Counted from the stretch's first letter, positions 17,194-26,484 are shown. The stretch is DNA of 64,000 nucleotides from an uncultured Eggerthella sp. (GCA_900542065.1 UQLU01000008.1:1-64000), one strand, 5' to 3'. Program-made: numbers and translations. The notes: generated by a model not told the origin, from the sequence alone.

Positions 17194-17697
17194 CTATTGA
17201 GCCGCAGATTCTTTTGCAGCTTCGTTCTCGTGATCAAAAAAGTCTTTGACTTTACCTAATGCTTTATAAAGAACAGCCTCTTCTTCAGGCGTTAAACACT
17301 CCAGTGCACTATCCGCCATCTTTTTATGGAAGGCATCATGAGCACGAAAAGCTTTACGTCCTTTAGAAGTAAGCTGAACAAGCACTTGCCTGCGATCCAC
17401 TTCGCTTCTTGTTCGCTGAACATAGCCCTTCCGTTCAAGCTTGGTCATGGAAGCCGTAAGAGTAGCTAACGTAACATCAAGACGCGAAGCAACCACCTTC
17501 ATAGGGTTAACTTCATGAAGTCCAACCGCAACAATCGTATGAAGTTCAGCAATACTCAATCCTTCAGTAAGACGATTGTTAAGTGATCGTTCTTCAATAC
17601 GCAATATAGAATTGAATGTTTCGGTGAGCATCTCATTGACAACTTCTTTGCCTTCGCGTTGCCAATCAGGTGTTTCGATGCTCTTATTCAAAGCCAT
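17194..17697 (-). CDS. fabT: MarR-family regulator, FabT-like
   Basis: A 167-residue MarR protein: dimerisation helices at both ends and a winged helix at about residues 60-110 (VASRLDVTLATLTASMTKLERKG as recognition region, wing with RTRSEVDRRQVLVQL). Its position directly before acpP and fabK matches fabT of Gram-positive bacteria, a repressor that uses acyl-ACP as corepressor. The symbol is inferred from context. A palindrome upstream of degV is a candidate operator. Confidence 0.85.
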   Translation of the reverse strand: MALNKSIETPDWQREGKEVVNEMLTETFNSILRIEERSLNNRLTEGLSIAELHTIVAVGLHEVNPMKVVASRLDVTLATLTASMTKLERKGYVQRTRSEVDRRQVLVQLTSKGRKAFRAHDAFHKKMADSALECLTPEEEAVLYKALGKVKDFFDHENEAAKESAAQ

Positions 17698-17732
17698 ACT
17701 CCTTTAAAACCAATAGTTTTGTTAATAATGCT

Positions 17733-18593
17733 TTATGCATTTGCTGGCAAAATGCCAATTCCCAATGCTCCAGGACCAAGATGGGTAGAAATAATTGCGC
17801 CACAAGGGCAGGTGCCGCCATCGATGTACTCAATGCCAGCCTCGGCAAGAGCCGCCTTCATATCTTCGATGGGCTTCAAATTACCGCTGTGGCAGAAACG
17901 AATGCGAAGCGTTCCATGCTCGTTGGTGCGGTTTTCCACTTCGCTAACAAAGGTCTTAATTACTCCACGCATACCCTTTGCTTTGCCATAGGCGTTAAGA
18001 ATACCTTTTTCATTAAAGGTGAAAATTGGCTTGATATTCAAAAGACTTGCGTTTTTAACCTGGTCAGCAGAAAGACGACCACCCTTAAGCAAGTTCTCCA
18101 AGGTTTCTGGAGCCACTAAAAACTCTGCCGTTGCTAAGAGCTCCTTTGCCTTTGCCTCTGCCTCATCAAGCGTAGCGCCCTCATCACGTATCTTGCAAAT
18201 CTGCTCTACAACCAATGCCACAGGGGCAGTAGCGCCTGCACGAGCGCCATCAAGAACACGGACATCGATATCAACCTGTTCGGCAGCAGTGCGAGAAGAT
18301 TCGATCGTGCCAGACAAAACACCTGCAATATGAATTGCAATTACTCCGTCATATCCTTTTTCTGCAAGAGCGTTGTACATCTGCTCAAAGTCATAAGGGG
18401 TAGGCTGAGAAGACTGAGGAAGATTTTCAGCTGCAGCCATACGCTCATAGAATTGCTCAGAAGAAATTTCGAACTGATCCTTAAACGTTTCTCCATCGAT
18501 AAGAACGCTCAAGGGAACCATATGAACATCGAGGGACTTGTATTCGTCCTGAGTAAAATCGCACGTTGAGTCAACTACAACAGCGAATCCCAT
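17733..18593 (-). CDS. DegV-family fatty-acid-binding protein
   Basis: A 286-residue DegV protein. VVDSTCDF at the N-terminus, the PTPYDFEQMY and IHIAGVLSGT segments and the KGGRLS motif near residue 175 are diagnostic. DegV proteins bind a single fatty acid; some are FakB subunits of fatty acid kinase, which feeds exogenous fatty acids to phospholipid synthesis. The ATG at 18593 has an excellent GAAAGGAGAG site; the frame extends further upstream without support. First gene of the fatty acid operon, so uptake and synthesis are probably controlled together. No fakA in the window. Confidence 0.9.
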   Translation of the reverse strand: MGFAVVVDSTCDFTQDEYKSLDVHMVPLSVLIDGETFKDQFEISSEQFYERMAAAENLPQSSQPTPYDFEQMYNALAEKGYDGVIAIHIAGVLSGTIESSRTAAEQVDIDVRVLDGARAGATAPVALVVEQICKIRDEGATLDEAEAKAKELLATAEFLVAPETLENLLKGGRLSADQVKNASLLNIKPIFTFNEKGILNAYGKAKGMRGVIKTFVSEVENRTNEHGTLRIRFCHSGNLKPIEDMKAALAEAGIEYIDGGTCPCGAIISTHLGPGALGIGILPANA

Positions 18594-18642
18594 GCTCTCT
18601 CTCCTTTCGCAAGAAATCAAAGATTTCTCGTTCAACAATTAC

Positions 18643-18659
18643 TTAGTTTATCTAACTAA
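18643..18659 (-). promoter_or_regulatory. palindromic operator candidate for the FabT-like regulator
   Basis: On the minus strand TTAGTT-AGATA-AACTAA is a perfect 6-bp dyad with a 5-base centre, 49 bases upstream of the degV start. Size and symmetry suit a MarR dimer. The site overlaps the region where the operon promoter should lie. Binding by the local MarR protein is inferred from position. Confidence 0.6.
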
Positions 18660-18741
18660 TTGAAAGGATAGAGGGATAGATAAGCAAACGCAAGTAAAAG
18701 TAGCACTCCCCCACAAATTGAGCACAGGTGGAAAATTATGC

Positions 18742-18813
18742 GCAATTGTCACTACGAGCGTCTCTTGCTGTTACGCAAGTGTCTCCAACTGTTACGCAAG
18801 TGTCTTTAGTTGT
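18742..18813. repeat. 21-bp degenerate tandem repeat
   Basis: Two clear 21-base units, each starting GTTACGCAAGTGTCT, with a more diverged unit before them (gtcactacgagcgtctc) and a partial GTTAC after. The array lies in the gap between the uvrB stop (18849) and the degV promoter region. No gene or terminator is visible here. Confidence 0.7.
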
Positions 18814-18848
18814 TACATATAAAGGGCGGCAGGCATAATCGTTCTTGC

Positions 18849-20996
18849 CTATGAGCGTCGACCGCCACCGTAGGAACTTTTTCGTGCACCAAAAGCACTG
18901 CCCTTTCGTGCAGTCTTTTTCAAATCGCCCAAAATATCCTCTTCAGCTTTGCCTTCAAGTTGTGCACGCAGTTTAACCACCTGATCGCGCACCGCCGCAG
19001 CACGCTCAAAGTCCATCGCCGTCGAAGCCTCAAGCATTTCTTCTTCAAGGGATGCAACAATGCGCAACATCTCACTACGAGAATAACCTGCCAATTCAGC
19101 GTTAACTTCTTCGGCGCTACGTTTACCTTCGTCGGTCTCAAGATAATCAGTGATGTCGCTAATACCCTTGCGGATTGTCTTTGGAACTATGCCATGCTCT
19201 TCGTTGTACGCCATCTGAATTGCACGACGACGGCGCGTTTCAGTGATCGCGCGATTCATGGAGTCAGTGATTTTGTCGGCATACATTATCACTTGACCTC
19301 CCGCATTACGCGCTGCGCGACCAATAGTCTGAATAAGTGAGCGATGGTTGCGCAAGAAACCTTCTTTATCTGCATCCAAAATGGCAACCAGTGAAACTTC
19401 TGGCAAGTCCAAACCCTCTCGAAGCAAATTGATGCCAACTAAAACATCGAATTCGCCCTTGCGAAGATCTCGCAAAATTTCAACACGCTCAAGCGTCCCG
19501 ATATCGGAATGCATATAGCGTGCTCGAACCCCCTGATCAAGCAAATGTTCAGTCAAATCTTCCGCCATGCGCTTGGTCAGAGTTGTAATAAGGACTCGTT
19601 CGTCGCGCTTTGCACGTATTTTTGCTTCATCGATAATGTCGTCAATTTGCGAAAGGATAGGACGAACATCGATTTCTGGATCCAACAATCCCGTTGGGCG
19701 AATGATCTGCTCCACCTTTGCTTCGCTTACTCGTTCCTCATAGTCTCCTGGCGTTGCAGAAACATAAACAAACTGCGGAACTCGCGCTTCGAATTCGTCA
19801 AATCGAAGCGGGCGATTATCCAAACAGGAAGGCAGACGAAAACCGTGTTCTGCCAGAGTCACCTTACGAGAGCGGTCTCCTTCGTGCATTCCGCGAATCT
19901 GAGGAACCGTCACGTGACTTTCGTCAATAAAGCAAAGAAAATCACTGGGAAAATAATCGATCAAAGTATAAGGAGGCTCACCTGGAGCGCGTCCATCCAG
20001 GTGTCGCGAATAATTTTCAATGCCAGAGCAAAAGCCCATCGTCTCAATCATTTCCACATCGTAGGAAGTGCGCATCTCCAGGCGCTGCGCTTCAAGCAAC
20101 TTTCCTTCTTCATTGAATTGCTTCAAGCGTTCCTGCAATTCTTCTTGAATAGTTTGAAGGGCATGCTCAATCGCTGGCCTGGCTGCTACGTAATGGGAGG
20201 CAGGCCACAAAGGAAGTGCCTCGTATGTATTCAGTACTTCTCCCGTAACGTTATCAATTTCAGATATTTCCTCTATTTCGTCTCCCCAGAATTCCACACG
20301 AATCGGATTGTCTGCATAGGGAGGAAATACATCCAACGAATCGCCTCGAACGCGGAAGGTACCTCGCTTCAATTCGTAGTCATTTCGATCATATTGGATA
20401 TCTATCAGCTTATGTATAAGTTCGTCACGATCTTGTTCGATCTCTTTATCAAGAAATACCGCCATACCTGCGTATTCCATCGGCGATCCAATACCGTAGA
20501 TGCAAGAAACTGAAGCCACAACGATAACATCACGTCGAGATAAAAGCATTGAAGTTGCGGCATGACGAAGCTTTTCTACCTCCTCGTTAATGGAAGCATC
20601 TTTTTCTATGAAGGTATCAGTTGTTGGAACATAAGCTTCCGGCTGATAATAGTCGTAGTACGAGACAAAATATACCACCGCATTGTTCGGGAAAAACTCT
20701 TTTAGCTCCGCCGCCAATTGAGCAGCAAGTGTTTTGTTGGGCGCTAAAACGAGTGTTGGTTTTTGTACCGCCTCGATAGTTTTAGCCATGGTATAGGTTT
20801 TACCCGAACCCGTAACACCTAACAACGTTTCATAACGCATCCCAGATTCAATATTTTTAGCTAATTGAGCAATAGCTTTTGGCTGGTCACCTGCAGGCTC
20901 ATAAGGAGAAACCACCTCAAAGGGTTGAGACGACAGACGTGCCATGGGTAATTTACCCTCCATTTGATGGCCCTCTAAATTTTGAAGATGCGCCAC
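18849..20996 (-). CDS. uvrB: excinuclease ABC subunit B
   Basis: The 715-residue damage-verification helicase of nucleotide excision repair. Walker A GVTGSGKT, the beta-hairpin YYDYYQPEAY, the Walker B IDESHVTVPQ, helicase motifs NLLREGLDLPEVSL and QTIGRAARN, and a C-terminal UVR domain (about residues 640-675) that contacts UvrC. I use the GTG at 20996, which has a strong GGGAGG site; an ATG at 20945 with GGAGGG is a good alternative and would give the usual N-terminus. Neighbours coaE and rpsA fit the actinobacterial order. Confidence 0.96.
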   Translation of the reverse strand: MAHLQNLEGHQMEGKLPMARLSSQPFEVVSPYEPAGDQPKAIAQLAKNIESGMRYETLLGVTGSGKTYTMAKTIEAVQKPTLVLAPNKTLAAQLAAELKEFFPNNAVVYFVSYYDYYQPEAYVPTTDTFIEKDASINEEVEKLRHAATSMLLSRRDVIVVASVSCIYGIGSPMEYAGMAVFLDKEIEQDRDELIHKLIDIQYDRNDYELKRGTFRVRGDSLDVFPPYADNPIRVEFWGDEIEEISEIDNVTGEVLNTYEALPLWPASHYVAARPAIEHALQTIQEELQERLKQFNEEGKLLEAQRLEMRTSYDVEMIETMGFCSGIENYSRHLDGRAPGEPPYTLIDYFPSDFLCFIDESHVTVPQIRGMHEGDRSRKVTLAEHGFRLPSCLDNRPLRFDEFEARVPQFVYVSATPGDYEERVSEAKVEQIIRPTGLLDPEIDVRPILSQIDDIIDEAKIRAKRDERVLITTLTKRMAEDLTEHLLDQGVRARYMHSDIGTLERVEILRDLRKGEFDVLVGINLLREGLDLPEVSLVAILDADKEGFLRNHRSLIQTIGRAARNAGGQVIMYADKITDSMNRAITETRRRRAIQMAYNEEHGIVPKTIRKGISDITDYLETDEGKRSAEEVNAELAGYSRSEMLRIVASLEEEMLEASTAMDFERAAAVRDQVVKLRAQLEGKAEEDILGDLKKTARKGSAFGARKSSYGGGRRS

Positions 20997-21025
20997 AATT
21001 CCTCCCTGTATTCCTACCTATAAAT

Positions 21026-21128
21026 TTGAATCTGTAATTCGAAAGAATCTACAATCTAAATCTGCAATTCGACAGCGTCTGGAATTCGGCAGATTATACA
21101 ATTCAGCAGATTCTGCAATTCGAAACTC
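21026..21128. repeat. 17-bp degenerate tandem repeat
   Basis: Six units in the gap between coaE and uvrB: tctgtaattcgaaagaa, a shortened 13-base copy, tctgcaattcgacagcg, tctggaattcggcagat, tatacaattcagcagat, tctgcaattcgaaactc. All but one are exactly 17 bases. The array fills most of the space upstream of the uvrB start, so it would be in the uvrB leader if uvrB is read through from coaE. Confidence 0.8.
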
Positions 21129-21184
21129 TCTTAAACTGTTGCACTATCATTCAGAACAGTCAAAGCAACTTAACACAAACTTAC

Positions 21185-21787
21185 CTAAGAAAGCCTTGGG
21201 GCGATGTCAGAATCCCACCATTGCTGAATTTGGTCTTGAAATTCCTGTAAGGTTCCATCGTTGGTAAACACCACATCCGCGATACCAAGACGGTTTTCTT
21301 CTGGTACTTGACTTGCAAGACGGTTTCGCGCATCTTCTTCGGAAAAACCGCGCGATTCCATCAAGCGACGAACACGCACCTCAGGCGATGTAGTAACTGC
21401 TACCACGATATCTGCATGTTTGTAGAAATCATCGCGTCCGTCAAGAATTGCCATTTCTAAAACAACAACTTCGTGAGTTTGACCCACGCTCGCAACGTGA
21501 CGCAAACAGCCTTCGTAAAGTCTAGGCTGAGTAATGGCATCCATACGCGCGGTATCTTCTGGCGTGGCGAAGGCACGAGCAGCAAGTTCGGAGCGAATAA
21601 TTTCACCATTCGTATCGAGTATTTCTTTACCGAAGGCCTGTACCAGTTCTGCCTTCATTTCTGGATTATGCAGGTTTTCATGGCCCACTTCATCGGCGAG
21701 AACAATACCTGCACCTTTTTCTTTAAGGAACTCCATCAACGTGGATTTTCCTGAACCAATTCCACCCGTAACAAAAATGCTTAACAC
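21185..21787 (-). CDS. coaE: dephospho-CoA kinase
   Basis: A 200-residue P-loop kinase that adds the 3'-phosphate in the last step of coenzyme A synthesis. TGGIGSGKST at residues 8-17 is the P-loop; LADEVGHENL, the lid segment RVRRLMESRG and VVFTNDGT near the C-terminus are all typical. Start is a GTG with GAGAGGGG upstream. Lies between uvrB and, after an insertion, rpsA. Confidence 0.95.
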   Translation of the reverse strand: MLSIFVTGGIGSGKSTLMEFLKEKGAGIVLADEVGHENLHNPEMKAELVQAFGKEILDTNGEIIRSELAARAFATPEDTARMDAITQPRLYEGCLRHVASVGQTHEVVVLEMAILDGRDDFYKHADIVVAVTTSPEVRVRRLMESRGFSEEDARNRLASQVPEENRLGIADVVFTNDGTLQEFQDQIQQWWDSDIAPRLS

Positions 21788-21902
21788 CGCAATCCCCTCT
21801 CACTAGCTTTGCAGCGCACTCGAGCAAAGTTACTATGCTCGCATGGGTATGTTTTTAATTATCACATGCAAGTCAACCTAGAATTCACACTCTATTGCGT
21901 TG

Positions 21903-22310
21903 TTATTTGAGCGCCACATGCACAAGACGGTGATTGCGCAGCACAAAGAACGCCGCTACTGCAAAAATCAGCAAATACGCAAATTGACCCGTTATCGCAA
22001 CAACAATAACACTCGACAACAAAGGAATTCCAACAGCAACAATTACGCTCGCCCAATACCAAGGCTTGACACTAGAAGGAAATTGTTCTGCATAAGATTC
22101 GCAAACTGCCCCATGAAAAGCAAGCGACAGGCAAAGCAACCACAAGAGAATGAACAGCGCTCCTGCTTGATCAAAGAATTGTGCATTATTTAGACATCCA
22201 ACTACGAACAGAACAACGCAAAGAACAAACGCTCCAACGAAATATCGTCTCTGCCGCGCCGCTCGATAATGCAGCTCTCCACCCTTGTATAACTCCATCT
22301 TGAAGGCCAT
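21903..22310 (-). CDS. small membrane protein of unknown function
   Basis: A 135-residue protein with four hydrophobic helices (about residues 24-42, 49-67, 85-107 and 109-124) and a short cytosolic basic N-terminus. I do not recognise a family. The start has a near-perfect AAAGGAGGT site 8 bases before the ATG, which argues strongly that it is a real gene. It sits upstream of coaE on the same strand, 115 bases away. Confidence 0.75.
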   Translation of the reverse strand: MAFKMELYKGGELHYRAARQRRYFVGAFVLCVVLFVVGCLNNAQFFDQAGALFILLWLLCLSLAFHGAVCESYAEQFPSSVKPWYWASVIVAVGIPLLSSVIVVAITGQFAYLLIFAVAAFFVLRNHRLVHVALK

Positions 22311-22539
22311 TTCGGTTACCTCCTTTAATGAAAGAGTAAAAGATTTGTTCTTACTTTAAAAGACTAATGTCAACACTAATGAAGCTGATAAAAAACGCTG
22401 CACCTTCATTCATGGCAAATAAATGCTACGCCTGCATTCATAACGAAATTACCAATGCTCCCTCGTTAAAATCTACCCCCTAGACGTAAGAATTCAAAGG
22501 GTAATTAAGACTTCAAGCGCTCCTTCTATTTACTTCCTT

Positions 22540-22562
22540 ACGATATACTAACCAGTATCGTA
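22540..22562. promoter_or_regulatory. inverted repeat before the orphan gene
   Basis: TACGAT-AT-ACT and AGTATCGTA face each other over a four-base centre (AACC), directly upstream of the ribosome site (GAAAGGAG) of the gene at 22584. Position suits an operator or a short leader hairpin. The rest of the gap from 22311 shows no gene. Confidence 0.45.
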
Positions 22563-22583
22563 CCCATCCTGAAAGGAGCTACA

Positions 22584-23807
22584 ATGGCTACCTATCTTGA
22601 TGACCTGAAATATCTATCAAACAACACTCAGATTTGGGAACAGGCGTGCAAAGGTGCTTTGTCAAAGCCTCTTTTACCTTTCGGGAAAGCAAAAGACACT
22701 TTCAACATAGCTCAAAAATGTAAAGCTATTCAAGAGAAATATGGGTTACCCAACTACCAGGAAAGCGAACCTTGGTTTTACAAGAAAATCCTTACCGAAT
22801 TCGACGCCAAAAACCCTTACGTAAACGATCTAAAAGGTTGCGATACTCATATTATGAGTGCCAAACAGGTGCTTGAAGAAAACATTTTTAGGGAAGACTA
22901 CCTTTATCGCAAAGCAAGCAGCTTAGGATCGGACTGGAAGTTCAACATTTATCTTGAAGACGTTGAAAGGTTTGGCAAGATCTTAATTTCGGAAAACACC
23001 GATCAAAACACCCCGGAAATTCCCCCTATGAACGTAGGCGAAACCGCCATGTATTTTGCCTACGAAGCAGAAGTTCTCAAAGGCATCCCTAGGCCCAGAT
23101 TTAATCTAGCGCTTATCGAGGCTCTCCAAAAGAACATTGATCGGATTCTGGATGGAAAAGATGCTGAAGGACTTTCTTCGAACTTTCTACAAAATACTCC
23201 GCCGCTACCTAACTTCGCTGCCGCCTTTAGTATTGCTCTGCCTACCGAAATTCATGAACGCATAAAATCTTGTGAGCATGAATACTGGAATGCCTTTGGA
23301 ACGTTTTCGCGGAATTTAAGACGCGCCTATGGGCAAGTTGGCGGATGGTCGAAGCTATATTACGGCAGAAAACCTGAAGATAAGCTTCCTATTAAAAAAG
23401 ACTGGGGCAAAGAGCTTATTCATCGCAAAATTGAATTAGCGCTTCTCACGAATAAATGCTTCGATGATGTTGAGTTACTGATTAACACGCTTAGAGTATA
23501 TGGGGGAATGTGCGGCAATTTTGGGAATGCTTCACTTTACTTTAAACCTCACTTAACTAGGCTTAACCCCTTAACAAAACAAGAACGCGCAAGGCGTGAC
23601 CGTGCAGAAAAAGAACGCCATAAAAAAGCAATGGAGAGAATTCGAAAACAAGAAGAATGGGAAGCCGAACAGCGACGCAGAGGAGCCTATGGAGGTTATA
23701 GTGGCGTCGACGAATTCGACGAAGCGAACGGGTCATATGAGTTTGGCAATTCGTATTCGTATGCTTGGTATACCGATCGCGATAGCTACAACGACGTCAC
23801 AAGATAG
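22584..23807 (+). CDS. orphan protein with charged helix and Gly/Tyr-rich tail
   Basis: A 407-residue protein I cannot assign. It has no signal peptide and no membrane segment. Residues about 1-330 look globular with many aromatic residues. Residues about 335-367 form a highly charged helix (Arg/Lys/Glu), and the last about 40 residues are rich in Gly, Tyr, Ser and Asp. The start follows GAAAGGAG. It lies on the opposite strand to its neighbours and beside an IS element, inside the otherwise conserved rpsA-coaE interval, which suggests acquisition. Function unknown. Confidence 0.75.
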   Translation: MATYLDDLKYLSNNTQIWEQACKGALSKPLLPFGKAKDTFNIAQKCKAIQEKYGLPNYQESEPWFYKKILTEFDAKNPYVNDLKGCDTHIMSAKQVLEENIFREDYLYRKASSLGSDWKFNIYLEDVERFGKILISENTDQNTPEIPPMNVGETAMYFAYEAEVLKGIPRPRFNLALIEALQKNIDRILDGKDAEGLSSNFLQNTPPLPNFAAAFSIALPTEIHERIKSCEHEYWNAFGTFSRNLRRAYGQVGGWSKLYYGRKPEDKLPIKKDWGKELIHRKIELALLTNKCFDDVELLINTLRVYGGMCGNFGNASLYFKPHLTRLNPLTKQERARRDRAEKERHKKAMERIRKQEEWEAEQRRRGAYGGYSGVDEFDEANGSYEFGNSYSYAWYTDRDSYNDVTR

Positions 23808-23853
23808 CAATTTGTCTCTGCCACTTGTAGAAGCTATTTAGTTACAAAACGCA

Positions 23854-23880
23854 AGCGGGACGATTAAGCATCGTCCCGCT
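23854..23880. other. stem-loop after the orphan gene
   Basis: An 11-bp perfect stem (AGCGGGACGAT/ATCGTCCCGCT) with a five-base loop, 46 bases after the orphan gene stop. There is no T run on the plus strand, so termination would be weak or the hairpin may mark an mRNA 3' end. Confidence 0.5.
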
Positions 23881-23941
23881 AAGCATCACTTATTAAAGCG
23901 TCCTTCAATCAGCGGCATATAGGACAAAAATTGTGTCTGGG

Positions 23942-25057
23942 CTAGTCAATCGCAAAAGGATATTCTGTCTTGTGATGTAGTTCATTCCAGACAACTCCCT
24001 CACTCCATTCAACCGGCTCTCTACCACTGGATGGGGTGTTTTTATAGGTTTCATAAAGCAGATCGATGTCTTCATCTGTTGGCTTAGTTTTAAGTATCTG
24101 CACGTAACTTAAAGGGCACTCTGTGTGCATATAGCACCACCAATAGACCGCCTTAATCCTTCTTAGTAAGCTCAGGCCCCTGTGGTCTCTCAGAACACAT
24201 CTGATCCGTCCATTAATGTTTTCGATTCGATTGTTAGTTGAAGGCATAGGCTCTTCTGTGTTGAGCTAAGGATCGAGATAAGCAAATAATAGGTTCTTAT
24301 TTATAAGACCCGTAAGAGCTCTTCTAGCTTGCCTTAAGCGCTCATGGGTGTATTCTTTGCGACCATCGACATAGGTATACTCTGATAAAAAATCACTCCA
24401 GAATTCGCACCATTGCAAGTATTGCTCTGTCCACCATTGAGCTTGTTTGAGGGTTTTGATATGCAAAAGCTCTTTAGAAAGCTGATAGATTTCTTTTCCA
24501 GCTAATAGCTTAGGACGCGTTGTTGTGCAACGTTTTACCTGATTAAAAGCATGAAAGACGCAGCGTTGTACAACAGTGTCAGGCCAAACCTTCTTAACAG
24601 CTTTAGCAAACCCAGCTCCACCATCTGTAACAACCATATCTGGAGGAGCAATACGAGAAAGCAGGGCTTCCCAGGCATGAGAGTTTTCTGAACGAGCAAG
24701 ATACCAAGACAAAACATAATCATCACTTGCTGCAATTAAGATGACAACGTTTCTTGAAAGGTAGAGTCCATCAACATAAATCACTCTATGAATCTCGTCT
24801 ACAACATCAGGCAGAGGCCAGAAAGCCCAGAACTTTGACGTGTGTCTTCTAAACGTTCTACCACTGCCTGGCATATCAATTTGTCTCTCTCTTGATAAAA
24901 GCCACTCAACAAACTCTTTCAATGCTTTTGCATCAGAGTTGATTCGATGAGTAAAAGAACTTCCGCAAACCTTACAGCGAAAACGTTGGGTGCCATCTTT
25001 TGTCTTTCCGTTTTTCTTCATTTGGGCACCGCATGTGCTACATAAAGGACTCTTCAT
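23942..25057 (-). pseudogene. IS1249-like transposase, split by an in-frame amber codon
   Basis: The N-terminal zinc ribbon (CSTCG...CKVCG, residues about 6-33) and the mutator-type DDE segments IYVDGLYL, VVTDGGAGF with a following HAFNQVK, and PSTNNRIENINGRIR near the C-terminus identify a transposase of the IS256/Mutator superfamily. The frame is interrupted by TAG at 24266-24268 (context YLDP-stop-LNTEEP) and then continues in the same frame to 23942. A Glu codon (GAG) changed to TAG would explain it. I take it as inactive, although read-through cannot be excluded. Start is ATG 25057 with AGGGG upstream. Confidence 0.85.
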
Positions 25058-25178
25058 GGCCAACCCCTAAAACAGGCAACTTTTATACCTATTTCTATAG
25101 GATTGAACTGGAGAAACAGATCATTACAGACACAAATTTTGTCCGAGTAGAAAAGTTTCTCGCTCCGAACTTTTTTGC

Positions 25179-25211
25179 ATAAAAATAGGGTGTTACCTGC
25201 GGTAACACCCT
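25179..25211 (-). terminator. intrinsic terminator upstream of the transposase
   Basis: An 11-bp perfect stem (AGGGTGTTACC/GGTAACACCCT) followed on the minus strand by ATTTTTA. It lies between the two possible right ends of the IS element and would block transcription from rpsA into the transposase. Confidence 0.85.
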
Positions 25212-25260
25212 AAAACGGACACAATTTTTGTCCTATATACCTAATTATTCTTTAGTTCAA

Positions 25261-25293
25261 CAATAAAAAGGGGGGTCACCTAAGTGACCCCCT
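25261..25293 (-). terminator. intrinsic terminator of rpsA
   Basis: On the minus strand GGGGGTCAC/GTGACCCCC with a tight loop is followed by CTTTTTATTG, just after the rpsA stop. Confidence 0.93.
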
Positions 25294-25314
25294 AGAAACA
25301 ACAACGACTAAGCG

Positions 25315-26484
25315 TTATTCAGCGCCTGCAGTTTCTGCTTCAGCTTCCTTGTTTTCTGGTTCAGCAACTTCGATTTCGATACCCAATTCCTCGGCAGCTG
25401 CCTTCATAGACAAGGAAATGCGACGGCGCTCTACGTTTACGTCCATAACCTTTACCTTAACAGCATCGCCTACATGAACAACCTGAGCAGGTGAATCGAT
25501 GTGCTTCATAGCCATCTCGGAGATGTGTACAAGGCCTTCAACATTTGCACCAAGTTCGATGAATGCACCGAATGGAACGATCTTGGTAACCTTGCCGTCT
25601 ACAACCGTTCCTACAGGATAGGTTTCAACAAGCTTGGTCCAAGGATCCTCAGTGGTCTGCTTGAGACCCAAGGAGATGCGCTCGCGCTGAAGATCAACGT
25701 CGAGAACCTCAACCTCAACTTCTTCGCCAACCTTAACAACCTCAGAAGGATGATTTACATGGCTCCAAGAAAGCTCGGAGATGTGAATCAAACCGTCGAT
25801 GCCACCAAGGTCAACAAATGCACCGAAGTCAACGATGGAAGATACGGTGCCCTTCAGGCGCATGCCCTTAGACAGCTTCTCCAGAATTTCAGCACGTTCG
25901 TTCTTGCGGCCTTCTTCGAGAAGAACACGACGAGAAAGAACAACGTTGTTACGGTTGCGATCCATCTCAATAACACGAGCTTCGATTTCAGTGCCAAGAT
26001 ATGCAGAAAGATCCTTAACACGACGAAGGTCAACCAAAGATGCAGGCAAGAAGCCACGAAGACCAATGTCAAGGATCAAGCCGCCCTTAACAACTTCGAT
26101 AACTTCACCAGTAACAACTTCGCCAGCCTTGAATTTATCCTCAACCTGAATCCAAGCACGCTCGTACTCTGCGCGCTTCTTAGAAAGGATGAGGCGGCCG
26201 TCCTTGTCCTCCTTCTGGAGAACCAGTGCCTCAAGCTTGTCACCCAGGCTTACAACCTCTGAAGGATCTGCATCCTTACGGATGGAAAGCTCGCGAGCAG
26301 GAATAACGCCCTCGCTCTTGAATCCGATGTCAACGAGAACTTCGTCATGCTCAATCTTTACAACGGTGCCGTCGATAAGATCGCCCTCGTCGAAGTCGGT
26401 CAAGGTGCCATCGATCATCTGATTCATTTCTTCATCAGAAATGTCTTCAAAATCAATGACGGAGGTGTTCTTGATTTCGGTCAA
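25315..26484 (-). CDS. rpsA: 30S ribosomal protein S1
   Basis: A 389-residue protein with four S1 (OB-fold) domains at about residues 35-105, 120-190, 205-275 and 290-360, each ending in a LSxK/LSRR-type strand (LILSKKRAEY, NVVLSRRVLL, ISLGLKQT, ISLSMKAA). The acidic Glu/Ala tail is typical of actinobacterial S1. It binds mRNA on the ribosome. Start is a TTG (26484) with GAAAGGGG upstream; no ATG is available. Neighbours coaE and uvrB are the usual partners, here separated by an insertion. Confidence 0.95.
   Translation of the reverse strand: MTEIKNTSVIDFEDISDEEMNQMIDGTLTDFDEGDLIDGTVVKIEHDEVLVDIGFKSEGVIPARELSIRKDADPSEVVSLGDKLEALVLQKEDKDGRLILSKKRAEYERAWIQVEDKFKAGEVVTGEVIEVVKGGLILDIGLRGFLPASLVDLRRVKDLSAYLGTEIEARVIEMDRNRNNVVLSRRVLLEEGRKNERAEILEKLSKGMRLKGTVSSIVDFGAFVDLGGIDGLIHISELSWSHVNHPSEVVKVGEEVEVEVLDVDLQRERISLGLKQTTEDPWTKLVETYPVGTVVDGKVTKIVPFGAFIELGANVEGLVHISEMAMKHIDSPAQVVHVGDAVKVKVMDVNVERRRISLSMKAAAEELGIEIEVAEPENKEAEAETAGAE

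Larger units (their letters stand above)
23922..25233 (-). mobile_element. insertion sequence, IS1249/IS256-like
   Basis: The outer ends are inverted copies of GGACAAAAATTGTGTC (23922 onward, and 25233 backward), each flanked by TATA. A third, slightly different copy lies inside at 25127-25144 (reads GGACAAAATTTGTGTCTG on the minus strand) and could be the true right end. The element carries one transposase, split by a stop codon. I find no clear 8-9 bp target duplication, so the exact boundary stays open between 25144 and 25233. Confidence 0.75.

Noticed and set aside
19509..20513. Long open frame on the plus strand across uvrB
   Set aside because: It is antisense to conserved helicase motifs of uvrB, has no ribosome site and no family character.
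25501..26262. 253-codon plus-strand frame across rpsA
   Set aside because: Antisense to the S1 domains, no ribosome site, low-complexity Asn/Leu/Thr content.
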